Below are positions 8,147-16,908 of a stretch of 64,000 nt of DNA, piece by piece. Below the pieces are notes generated by a model. It had not been told where the DNA came from and did not search any database. It worked only from the letters and a program-made list of their open reading frames with translations. The number at the start of each line of letters is the position of its first letter. Within the stretch, counting starts at the first letter, position 1. The stretch comes from JAGDMS01 sp050015455 (GTDB taxonomy: Bacteria; Desulfobacterota; Binatia; HRBIN30), in the NCBI GenBank assembly GCA_050015455.1, contig JBEKBJ010000017.1, forward strand, positions 1-64,000. Direction: 5' to 3'. The position numbers were made by a program, and so were the translations under genes.

Positions 8147-8806
8147 ATGAACGGGCGAGACCTTTTGACGCTGATCGAGAACGGCGGCGTGGTCATGTAT
8201 CCGCTGCTGCTTTGCTCGATTGTGAGCATCGCCGTCATCATCGAGCGATCGTGGACGCTGGCGCGCGCCGCGCGCGCCGCGGCACGGTTGCATCAGCTGG
8301 TCATCGAAGCTGCGCAAGAGGGCGTTATCGGCGATGCGTTGGCGCTCAGCCGACGCGACACCTCGCCGCTCGGCTCGGTCTACAAAGCGGTGCTGAGCGC
8401 CAACGAAGACGACGACACAAACCGGATGCGTCTCGCCCAACGCCGGCACTCCGAGACGGCGCGCCGCCTGAAGCGCTACGTATGGCTGCTCGGGACGGTA
8501 GGGAGCCTGGCCCCTTTCATCGGGTTGTTCGGCACCGTGATCGGCATCATCCGCGCTTTCGAGAACATGGCGGCCACCGGTTCCGGCGGCTTCGTCGTGG
8601 TGGCCGCCGGAATTTCCGAGGCGTTGATAGCCACCGCCGGCGGCTTGCTCGTCGGCGTTTTGTCGATCTTCGCTTACAACGCGTTCATGGTGCGTATTGC
8701 GAACCTTTTGGCGCTCTGGCGCGAATGGACCGACGAGCTGTTGAGCCAACTCGGCCGGCCACACACCCGTGAAGGGAGCCTCCCCCGTGTCGCTCAATCC
8801 CGCTGA
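8147..8806 (+). CDS. ExbB/TolQ/MotA-family proton-channel protein
   Basis: A 219-aa inner-membrane protein with three predicted helices: an N-terminal one (VVMYPLLLCSIVSIAVIIE) and two later ones (VWLLGTVGSLAPFIGLFGTV and the segment around ISEALIATAGGLLVGVLSI). The GTVIGIIRAFENMA signature and the Gly/Thr-rich third helix are typical of ExbB. With ExbD it forms a channel that uses proton-motive force to energise a periplasmic partner such as TonB. No TonB or receptor gene lies next to it. The ExbD frame starts before this gene ends. Confidence 0.9.
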   Translation: MNGRDLLTLIENGGVVMYPLLLCSIVSIAVIIERSWTLARAARAAARLHQLVIEAAQEGVIGDALALSRRDTSPLGSVYKAVLSANEDDDTNRMRLAQRRHSETARRLKRYVWLLGTVGSLAPFIGLFGTVIGIIRAFENMAATGSGGFVVVAAGISEALIATAGGLLVGVLSIFAYNAFMVRIANLLALWREWTDELLSQLGRPHTREGSLPRVAQSR

Positions 8807-9218
8807 TCCCGACACTGATTCCGCCGGCGGTGACATCGTCGCCGAAATCAACGTCACGCCACTCACCGATATCTTTCTGGTGCTCCTCATCATCTTCATG
8901 GTGACCAGCACGGCGCTGACGCAGCAGGGCACGAAGGTGAATCTGCCGCGCGCGGCCGCCGGCGGGTCCGAGCCGTCCGGTATCGTTGTGACTGCAACTG
9001 CCGATCGCCACATCGAGCTGAACGGGAAGCCGGTGCCGATGGAAGACCTGCGCGCCACGCTCGAGGCCACGTTTCAGAAAGGCGCCGAGCGCAACGTCAT
9101 CCTGCAAGGCGACCGTAACGTCGTGCTTGAGCAGGCGGTGCAGATCATGACCATCGCCAAGGAAGCGGGCGCGGAGAAGATCTCGATTGCCACCGCGCCC
9201 CCGGAGAAGAAGTCCTGA
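8787..9218 (+). CDS. ExbD/TolR-family protein
   Basis: A protein of about 143 aa with one N-terminal membrane helix (LTDIFLVLLIIFMVTSTAL) that carries the aspartate family members use for proton passage. A periplasmic domain follows (VTATADRHIELNGKPVP, then VILQGDRNVVLEQAVQIM). I chose the GTG at 8787, which has AAGGGAG nine bases upstream and overlaps exbB by 20 bases; another GTG at 8769 is in frame. It partners ExbB. The next gene, an AAA ATPase, follows after about 30 bp, which is not a usual ExbBD neighbour. Confidence 0.88.
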   Translation: MSLNPADPDTDSAGGDIVAEINVTPLTDIFLVLLIIFMVTSTALTQQGTKVNLPRAAAGGSEPSGIVVTATADRHIELNGKPVPMEDLRATLEATFQKGAERNVILQGDRNVVLEQAVQIMTIAKEAGAEKISIATAPPEKKS

Positions 9219-9249
9219 GTGCCGAATCTGCAGTGCGAGCGTTGATTCT

Positions 9250-10794
9250 ATGCAACAGAAGGACGAAGCGCCCCGCACCGACAACACCGTCCAAGAGAGT
9301 CACTCGCTAAAGGTCTTGCGGGAGATCTTTCAATCCGAACGGCCGCTGACATATATCCGCTCGGCGGAAGAGCAGCGTATCGGGCAGCTACTGTGCGAGG
9401 CAGCGCGATTGTTCTTCGCGCCGCCGGTGCCGGTGTGGAGCTGGAGCGTGACCGAGGGCATGCGCCGCGAGGATGGCACGCCGGCGGACGGCGAAGCGTT
9501 GGGAGCACGCGCCGCGCTCGATTTCGTGGCGGCGTATGATGGAGCGGCAATCTTTCACCTCAAGGATTTCCACGAGCCTATGCGTGAGTCGGCGGAGATC
9601 CGGCGGCGTTTGCGCGACTTGTACGAGCGTTGCTTTGATACCGGCAAGTACGTGATCATCTCCTCGCCGGTTCGCGATATCCCCGATGAGATTACACGCG
9701 ACCTGGTCTATTTGGAGTTGAGCGTCCCGGATCCGGTCGAGCTGGTCGCCTTTCTCGGTAACGAGATGGAGCGCATCAAGAAGGCGGGCGGCACGGTCGA
9801 CGCGAGCGAGGGCACGGTGCACCAGCTGGCGCGTGCGCTCCAGGGGCTCACCCTGGATGAGTCGCGGCACGCCGTCCGCCGGGCGCTGGCGGTTGCGAAA
9901 AAGTTCGATGCCGATGCGGTGCCAATCCTGTTGGAGGAAAAGCGCCTGCTCGTCAACCGCACCGGCCTGGTCGAGTTCGTTGCCGCTGACACGCGGCTCG
10001 AACATGTGGGCGGGCTCGAATACTTGAAGAAATGGCTGCTTGAGCGCCGCAAGCTGTTCGAGATGCGCGAGAGCATCAACCTCGACATCGTGCCGAAAGG
10101 CGTCCTCGTCATGGGGATTTCAGGTTGCGGCAAGAGCCTGTCGGTCAAAGCCGTCGCCTCGTACTTCGGACTGCCGTTGTATCGCATTGACATGACCGAG
10201 ATCTTCTCCGGCCAGCACGGCCCGGCCGAAGGCGCGTTCGCGCAGGCTTGCCACATGCTGGAGGAGATCGCACCGGCGGTGGTGTGGTTCGATGAGATCG
10301 AGATGGGCATCACGTCGCAGGAGTCCTCCGGCGAGCAGGGGCGCATGTTCGCCTTCTTCCTGACGTGGATGCAGGAGAAGGCGCGCGGGCTGTTCGTCGC
10401 CGCCACCGCCAACCGCGTCGACCTGCTGCCGGCGGAGATGATCCGCAAGGGGCGCTTCGACGAGGTGTTTTTCGTCGACCTGCCTCTCGACGACGAGCGC
10501 GTTGAGATCTTCAAGATCCACCTGCAGCGGCGCGGCGCGAATCCAGAGGACTTCAACCTGGAGCGGCTCAAGCGCTTCACCAAAGGCTGGAACGGCGCCG
10601 AGATCGAGCAGTGCGTGGTCTCCGCTCTCACCGCCGCCCGTTTGGAGGATCGCGATATAAACGACGACGACCTCCTCAATGCGACGGCGAGCGTGGTGCC
10701 GCTGTCGAAGACCATGAGAGAGCAGATCGATCACATTCGCGCCTGGGCCTACGACCGCGCCGTCCGCGCCTCCCCACGCGAGTACTCGCGCTGA
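9250..10794 (+). CDS. Ycf46-type AAA ATPase
   Basis: A 514-aa soluble AAA protein from the ATG at 9250. The N-terminal half (about 1-240) is a degenerate P-loop-like domain with IFHLKDFHE and YVIISSPV. The C-terminal half is a canonical AAA module with Walker A GISGCGKS near 289-296, Walker B VVWFDEIE with D348/E349, sensor ATANRVDLLP, and the arginine-bearing RKGRFDEVFFVDLP. This layout matches the chloroplast/cyanobacterial Ycf46 family, whose role is poorly defined (linked to photosynthetic carbon metabolism in cyanobacteria). Here it follows ExbBD and precedes an XRE/HExxH pair and an R3H ATPase, all on the same strand. Confidence 0.85.
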   Translation: MQQKDEAPRTDNTVQESHSLKVLREIFQSERPLTYIRSAEEQRIGQLLCEAARLFFAPPVPVWSWSVTEGMRREDGTPADGEALGARAALDFVAAYDGAAIFHLKDFHEPMRESAEIRRRLRDLYERCFDTGKYVIISSPVRDIPDEITRDLVYLELSVPDPVELVAFLGNEMERIKKAGGTVDASEGTVHQLARALQGLTLDESRHAVRRALAVAKKFDADAVPILLEEKRLLVNRTGLVEFVAADTRLEHVGGLEYLKKWLLERRKLFEMRESINLDIVPKGVLVMGISGCGKSLSVKAVASYFGLPLYRIDMTEIFSGQHGPAEGAFAQACHMLEEIAPAVVWFDEIEMGITSQESSGEQGRMFAFFLTWMQEKARGLFVAATANRVDLLPAEMIRKGRFDEVFFVDLPLDDERVEIFKIHLQRRGANPEDFNLERLKRFTKGWNGAEIEQCVVSALTAARLEDRDINDDDLLNATASVVPLSKTMREQIDHIRAWAYDRAVRASPREYSR

Positions 10795-10812
10795 TCTGCG
10801 TGCAGGGTAGAG

Positions 10813-10890
10813 AGTCGAGCGTGGAGAGACACGGACTTGTGTCTTCCCGGTGTTCACGCTCCACGCTTCACGCTCCACCCTCCACGCCCC
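10813..10890. repeat. Nested inverted repeats and iterated CTCCACGC words
   Basis: GCGTGGAG at 10819-10826 pairs with CTCCACGC at 10859-10866. Inside it AGACAC/GTGTCT (10827-10832 and 10839-10844) forms a smaller hairpin. The words CACGCTCCAC and CCTCCACGC then repeat to 10890. It lies between the ATPase and the XRE gene. Confidence 0.55.
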
Positions 10891-10933
10891 CGCGCCCTTG
10901 CGCAGCACGGGGCGGCAGGACTAGATTCCGGCC

Positions 10934-11305
10934 ATGGCCAAGGCGAAGAACCTCCCGGCGACTTCAAGCATCGGCGACTATATCCGCCGGCAGCGCCAAC
11001 TTGCCAACATCTCTCTGCGCAAGGTGTCGGCGCAAAGCGGCATCTCGGCCGCCGTGCTGAAAGAAATCGAAGCGGGGCTGCGCAACCCTAGCCGGACGAT
11101 CGTCCAATCGATCGCCGGGGCACTGCGGCTGTCGGCGGAAACCTTGTATTTACAGGCAGGAGTGCTCGACCCCCAGGATGCGGACGAGCTTGGGACGCTG
11201 CATGAGATCCGTCGCGACCCTGCGCTGACGCAGCGCCAGCGCGATGTCCTCATCGAGGTCTACGAAGCGTTCTGTGCTCTCAATCGGTCGCAGGAAGAGC
11301 CGTGA
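10934..11305 (+). CDS. Small XRE-family transcriptional regulator
   Basis: A 123-aa protein with one helix-turn-helix of the Cro/CI type at about 12-70 (IGDYIRRQRQLANISLRKVS, SGISAAVLKEIEAGLRNPS). A short helical C-terminal region follows that contains DPALTQRQRDVLIEVYEAF, often seen in these regulators as a dimerisation tail. It lies 92 bp upstream of an HExxH protein on the same strand. XRE regulators are often paired with HExxH proteases of the ImmA/IrrE kind that cleave them, so a proteolytic switch is worth considering, but this is inference. Confidence 0.85.
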   Translation: MAKAKNLPATSSIGDYIRRQRQLANISLRKVSAQSGISAAVLKEIEAGLRNPSRTIVQSIAGALRLSAETLYLQAGVLDPQDADELGTLHEIRRDPALTQRQRDVLIEVYEAFCALNRSQEEP

Positions 11306-11397
11306 GAGCTCCTCACGCCTTCACCGTCCGCGCAGACGCTTGACATTCGGGGTCGGCTGGACTCTAGAAGCAACGGCGGTGGAGGAGGAGTGGCGGC

Positions 11398-11958
11398 GTG
11401 CCGAATTTCCGTCACCGGCTGACGCGGGCTCAGCAGCAGATCTATGATCGCAGCGACGCGAGGGCATCGATCGCGTTGCGCGCCGGCACGCAGCTCCGGG
11501 TAGCGGTGCATGCGCTCCCGGCCGCCTTGCTCTCGGGCGACCGCTTTCGGGTCGAACAGGTCTCGCAGGTGATCGTCAACGATATCTGCACGGCTTTGGC
11601 CGTGTCGCGCGTGCACATCATCGTCAGCAGGACACGTCCGTCGAACGCCCGCGGCGAGTTGCACGGGCTGTACACGCCCGCCGCCGAGCGTGCGCCGGCA
11701 ACCATCAAGGTCTGGATGATAACGGCCAAACGCGGACAGGTGGTGGCCTTCAAGACCTTCTTGCGCACGCTGCTGCACGAGGTCTGTCACCATCTCGATT
11801 ACGCCATGCTGCGGTTGCCGGAGTCTTTTCACACCGACGGCTTTTATCGGCGTGAGTCGAGCCTGTTCCATCAAATCGGCGGCCCGGCGGCGGCAGCAAA
11901 CGGGCCGGCCAGCGGGTCCGGGCGGAGCGGCGGCGGTTTGTGTCCTCGGGTACAATAG
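11398..11958 (+). CDS. HExxH metallopeptidase-like protein
   Basis: 186 aa from a GTG at 11398 with the strong site GGAGGAGGAG seven bases upstream. The key element is HEVCHH at about 127-132, an HExxH zinc-binding helix in the context TLLHEVCHHLDYAMLRLP. FHTDGFYRRESSL follows and could supply the third ligand. The overall form, a minimal zincin fold with a beta-rich region before the motif (VHIIVSRTRP, TIKVWMI), is consistent with minigluzincin or SprT-like proteins. It sits between an XRE regulator and an R3H ATPase, whose start is 8 bp past its stop. Substrate unknown. Confidence 0.65.
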   Translation: MPNFRHRLTRAQQQIYDRSDARASIALRAGTQLRVAVHALPAALLSGDRFRVEQVSQVIVNDICTALAVSRVHIIVSRTRPSNARGELHGLYTPAAERAPATIKVWMITAKRGQVVAFKTFLRTLLHEVCHHLDYAMLRLPESFHTDGFYRRESSLFHQIGGPAAAANGPASGSGRSGGGLCPRVQ

Positions 11959-11966
11959 GTGCTGCG

Positions 11967-13493
11967 ATGCAGGCGGCCAGTAACGCCACACGGATAGAGA
12001 TCACTGATAACCTTGATCTGCTGCTCGGCGTCCTGCCGACGCGTGTGCGGGATGCAATCGAGCCGTTGGACGACCTCCCGGCGTTGCTGGAAGTGGTGCT
12101 CGATCTCGGTCGCCAACCCGAGGCACGCTTCCCGTGGCGGGCGGTTGAGCTTAGTCGGGACCCCGTGATGCGTGAGGACCTCGACTACATGACGGCCCGG
12201 ATCAGCACCTTCACCAAAGACAACCGCGCCGGGATCGAGCGCACCCTGCACCGGATCTCGGCCTTGCGCAATCGGCTGGGAGAGATCGTCGGGCTGACCT
12301 GCCGTGTGGGCCGCGCCGTCTACGGCACGGTCGAGATCGTACGCGACGTGATCGAATCCGGCCGCAGCGTGCTGTTACTGGGGCGCCCTGGCGTCGGCAA
12401 GACGACCTTGCTGCGCGAGGCGGCGCGCGTTTTGGCCGACGACCTCAACCGTCGTGTCGTCATCGTCGACACCTCGAATGAGATCGCCGGCGATGGCGAT
12501 ATTCCGCATCCCGGCATCGGGCGCGCCCGGCGCATGCAGGTGCCGTCACCCGAGCGGCAGCACGCGGTGATGATCGAAGCCGTCGAAAACCACATGCCGG
12601 AGGTCGTGGTCATAGACGAGATCGGTACCGAGGCGGAGGCACTGGCGGCGCGCACTATCGCCGAACGCGGCGTCCAGCTCATCGCGACAGCGCACGGCAT
12701 CAGCCTCGACAACCTCATTTCAAATCCAACGCTGTCCGACCTCATCGGCGGCATTCACCCGGTAACACTCAGCGACGAAGAGGCGCGCCGGCGCCGCACG
12801 CAGAAGACGGTACTGGAACGCAAGGCGCCGCCCACATTCGACGTGCTCATCGAAATCCGGGACAGGGACCGCTTCGCGGTGCACGCCGACGTGACGCAGG
12901 TCGTTGATGCCGTGCTACGCGGCCAGCCGGCACGGCCGGAGATCCGCGTGCGCCACCAGGACGGCAGCGTCGAGGTCGAAGGGCCATCAAGCACCGTCCC
13001 TCCCCTACCCCATGCCAAGCCGACACCGCCGACGGCTCGCCACGCCCTGCGCATCTTTCCCTACGCGGTCAGCCGCGAACGGCTGGAGCGCGCCATCCGC
13101 GACCTCGGGGTCAACGCGGTGGTCTGCACCCAGCCGCGTAACGCCGATGTCGTGGTCACCCTGCGCTCGCTGGCCAAGAAGCGGCCTAAGAAACTGCGCG
13201 AGCTGATGGTGGACAGCTCTCGCGTGCACGCCATCGGCGGCAACACGCAAGCGAAGATCGCTGACTTTCTGCGTGAGCTGTTCGAGCTGCCGGCGATCAG
13301 CAACGAAGAGCAGCAGGCGCTGCGCCAGGCCGAAGACGCCATCGCCGCGGTGATCGCTCACCGTGAGCCGGTAGCCCTCAACCCTCAGAACCCTCACTTC
13401 CGCCGCCTACAGCATCAACTGGCGGAAGCGCACGGCCTCGCCAGTGAGAGCACCGGCCGCGGCCCCCTGCGCCGCGTTGTGATCCGGCCCTAA
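11967..13493 (+). CDS. R3H-domain AAA ATPase (Ycf45/SpoIIIAA-like)
   Basis: A 508-aa protein with a secretion-type/SpoIIIAA-like ATPase: Walker A GRPGVGKT at 139-146, the VVIVDTSNEIAGDGDIPHP segment, and Walker B EVVVIDEIGT. ATAHGISLDNLISNPTLSDL follows, typical of Ycf45 relatives. The C-terminus is an R3H single-strand nucleic-acid-binding domain (NPHFRRLQHQLAEAHGL, then RRVVIRP). About 60 residues of linker around 340-365 are Pro-rich. The ATG at 11967 is preferred; an in-frame GTG at 11940 would overlap the upstream gene. Likely nucleic-acid binding and ATP-driven; precise role unknown. Confidence 0.88.
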   Translation: MQAASNATRIEITDNLDLLLGVLPTRVRDAIEPLDDLPALLEVVLDLGRQPEARFPWRAVELSRDPVMREDLDYMTARISTFTKDNRAGIERTLHRISALRNRLGEIVGLTCRVGRAVYGTVEIVRDVIESGRSVLLLGRPGVGKTTLLREAARVLADDLNRRVVIVDTSNEIAGDGDIPHPGIGRARRMQVPSPERQHAVMIEAVENHMPEVVVIDEIGTEAEALAARTIAERGVQLIATAHGISLDNLISNPTLSDLIGGIHPVTLSDEEARRRRTQKTVLERKAPPTFDVLIEIRDRDRFAVHADVTQVVDAVLRGQPARPEIRVRHQDGSVEVEGPSSTVPPLPHAKPTPPTARHALRIFPYAVSRERLERAIRDLGVNAVVCTQPRNADVVVTLRSLAKKRPKKLRELMVDSSRVHAIGGNTQAKIADFLRELFELPAISNEEQQALRQAEDAIAAVIAHREPVALNPQNPHFRRLQHQLAEAHGLASESTGRGPLRRVVIRP

Positions 13494-13503
13494 GAGTGAG
13501 GAC

Positions 13504-13573
13504 GTGAATCGTGCTCGTGAGTCGTGCTCGGAATTCACTCTCCCGAACACGACCCACGATTCACGAGCACGAA

Positions 13574-13574
<1 letters not shown>
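13504..13574. repeat. Long imperfect inverted repeat, copy B
   Basis: The left arm 13509-13526 (TCGTGCTCGTGAGTCGTG) pairs with the right arm 13555-13572 (CACGATTCACGAGCACGA) over 18 bp with a single G-U. It fills the gap between two convergent genes, where it could end transcription in both directions. Seventeen bases (CGTGCTCGTGAGTCGTG) are identical to copy A at 5222. Confidence 0.75.
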
Positions 13575-14761
<1,187 letters not shown>

Positions 14762-14917
14762 GAAAGCCCTCCTTTTTATCCGCGGCACTTTTCCAGGGGT
14801 GCGGGCCGGTTGCAAGGGGGTAGGGTAGCCTCCGTCACTCGAATCTTCAGATGAGTAAATCAGGTACTGCGACGTCTACATCTTGAACCTCGCCTCAGCT
14901 AATGTGGGGCACGCCGT

Positions 14918-16783
14918 ATGACACGTTCGCTCGCACTAGCTGGGTTGATCCTGATGCTGGCTGGCGCTGCACCTGCACGGGCGCGCCAGGTCGATGTGCC
15001 GCTACAGTACGACTTCGACTTCATCCGCCAGGCGCTGGTCGTGCAGGTCTACACCGGGCCAAACGGCAAGGCGGTGTTGTGGGATGACGGGACCGGTTGC
15101 GGATTTTTGAAGCTGTATGATCCCGAAGTGACCGGCAGCGCAGAGCGTATCCGCGTGGTCACCCGCGGCGAAGGCCGCGTCGGCACACCGATCGGCGATG
15201 AGTGCCTGGCTCCGGTGCAGTGGGACGGGTTCCTCGAAGTCTTCGAGCAGCCGCAGATCTCGGCCGATCAGCACGTTTTGCAGTTCCGCGTGGTGGAATC
15301 GAACATCTACGACAAGGAATTCAAGAAGCCGCTGCTCACCGGAAAGATCTGGGATCTGGTGAAGCGATACGTGCAACCCAGCTTCGAGGCCGTGCGCATC
15401 GACCTGAAGCCGGCGATTCAAGACGTACGCGATCTCCTGCCGCTGATCGTGGCGCGTGGCGATCAGGCGCGCATCGAACAAATGCTCGACTCCCTGCACC
15501 TGGCGGACGCTACGGTCACCGACAAGGGCGTGAAGGTCATGCTCGCCTTTGCGGTGAGCGCCGTTACGCCGGTCGCTGCGCCGACGCCGGAGCCGACGTT
15601 GACCCCGGAAGAGTTGCAGCGCTGGGAAGAGGCGTTGGACCACTGGGACGCGTTCTTTACTTTCGTAATCAAGCAGTTCGGCAACGACACCTCCGCCCAA
15701 GACCTGCGCCAGGCATTCTTCGACGTTCTGATGGACAGCCGCTACGACCTTCTGGAGGCGTTAGCGCCGCCGTATCCCGGCGCTCCCGATCCGACGAAGC
15801 AACTATTCCTCAAGGCCTGGGAGCGGCTTGTACCCGTGGTCCGGCGCAGCGCCACGACACTGCCCGGCGCCACGGCGCTACGCTATCTGAGCTTCATCGC
15901 CGCGGGCGACGCGCTGGCAGCGTTGGACGAGATTGGCCCGGAGATCGGGGTTGAGATCTCGGCCGACGGTCTTCGCCGGCTGGCTCGCATCATCGCGCCG
16001 TTGAGCACGGAAGACTCGCTGTCGTACAGCACGGCGGTCGATGCAGAACTGCGTCAGTTGTTTGGTTTCGGTCCGCCCTTGCCACCACCAGACCTTTCCG
16101 CCGAACCGACTAACGCAGAAGGCAATCAGGCGTGGTGGCGCAATCTGCTTGTGGCCCGCATCGCCATTGCCGCCGTGGAGCCCCCGGCGGCGAAGACCCT
16201 GGAGCAGTGGCTAGCGCCGCAGGATGCCGATTCGATCGATGCCTATCTCAGAGCGGTGCGCGAAGCGCTCGACGAGATCATGCAAAAGTCGCTGGCCAGC
16301 GGCGGCCTCGACGGACAGTATCACCACCTCTACCGCCTGCTGGTGTTAGCTGCGGCGTGGCAGGAAAGCTGCTGGCGGCAGTTTGTCCGCGAGCGCGGCA
16401 AGATCACGTACATGCGGTCGGCGATCGGATCGATCGGCATGATGCAGGTGAACGAGCACGTGTGGCGTGGTTTCTACGACCTGCGCGGCCTGCGCTGGGA
16501 CATCCGCTACAACTCCCGCGCCGGCGGCGACATCCTACTGCACTATCTGAAGGACTATGCCATTCCGCACAACCAACCTGGAGTCACCGACTTCCTGGCC
16601 CGGGCCACGTACGCGGTGTACAACGGCGGCCCCGGCCATCTGAAGCGGTTCCTCGACAAGAAGACGAAGAAATCGCTGCAGCGCATCGACGAGTTGTTCT
16701 GGGAGAAGTTCAAAGCCGTCACCGCGGGCAAGGAGGCCGGCCTGGCACGCTGTCTCGTCGGCGGCGCGGCAGTGGGGGACTGA
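14918..16783 (+). CDS. Secreted lytic transglycosylase, SLT domain
   Basis: 621 aa with a signal peptide (MTRSLALAGLILMLAGAAP, cleavage near ARA-RQ). Residues about 25-430 are a long helical, Glu/Asp-rich region that I do not recognise. The C-terminal 140 residues are a goose-lysozyme-like SLT domain with catalytic E483 in AAWQESCWRQF, then GSIGMMQVNEHVW and TYAVYNGGPGHLKRF. It would cleave peptidoglycan between MurNAc and GlcNAc in the periplasm. The large N-terminal region is unusual and may dock to a secretion or division complex; that is inference. Confidence 0.85.
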   Translation: MTRSLALAGLILMLAGAAPARARQVDVPLQYDFDFIRQALVVQVYTGPNGKAVLWDDGTGCGFLKLYDPEVTGSAERIRVVTRGEGRVGTPIGDECLAPVQWDGFLEVFEQPQISADQHVLQFRVVESNIYDKEFKKPLLTGKIWDLVKRYVQPSFEAVRIDLKPAIQDVRDLLPLIVARGDQARIEQMLDSLHLADATVTDKGVKVMLAFAVSAVTPVAAPTPEPTLTPEELQRWEEALDHWDAFFTFVIKQFGNDTSAQDLRQAFFDVLMDSRYDLLEALAPPYPGAPDPTKQLFLKAWERLVPVVRRSATTLPGATALRYLSFIAAGDALAALDEIGPEIGVEISADGLRRLARIIAPLSTEDSLSYSTAVDAELRQLFGFGPPLPPPDLSAEPTNAEGNQAWWRNLLVARIAIAAVEPPAAKTLEQWLAPQDADSIDAYLRAVREALDEIMQKSLASGGLDGQYHHLYRLLVLAAAWQESCWRQFVRERGKITYMRSAIGSIGMMQVNEHVWRGFYDLRGLRWDIRYNSRAGGDILLHYLKDYAIPHNQPGVTDFLARATYAVYNGGPGHLKRFLDKKTKKSLQRIDELFWEKFKAVTAGKEAGLARCLVGGAAVGD

Positions 16784-16789
16784 CCAGAT

Positions 16790-16849
16790 CCAGGTGCTCT
16801 TCCACGATCCCGTTGAGCGCGTACTCGAACGAGCCGGGCACGATATCAA
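16790..16849 (-). pseudogene. Transposase N-terminal remnant (IS1182-like), left copy
   Basis: In one minus-strand frame this encodes FDIVPGSFEYALNGIVEEHL, which matches the conserved N-terminal segment of IS1182-type transposases. No intact element surrounds it. 16811-16844 is identical over 34 bases to 19417-19450. It lies immediately beyond the 3' end of the AT-rich oxidoreductase gene. Confidence 0.6.
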
Positions 16850-16908
16850 ACGGTCCCCACATCAAGAAGCCTCCCCTCTTTCGACCCGCTCTCCTACTCC
16901 CATGACGA

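Noticed and set aside
8051..9070. 339-aa minus-strand frame opposite exbB/exbD
   Set aside because: Low-complexity antisense frame; both ExbB and ExbD are well supported on the plus strand.
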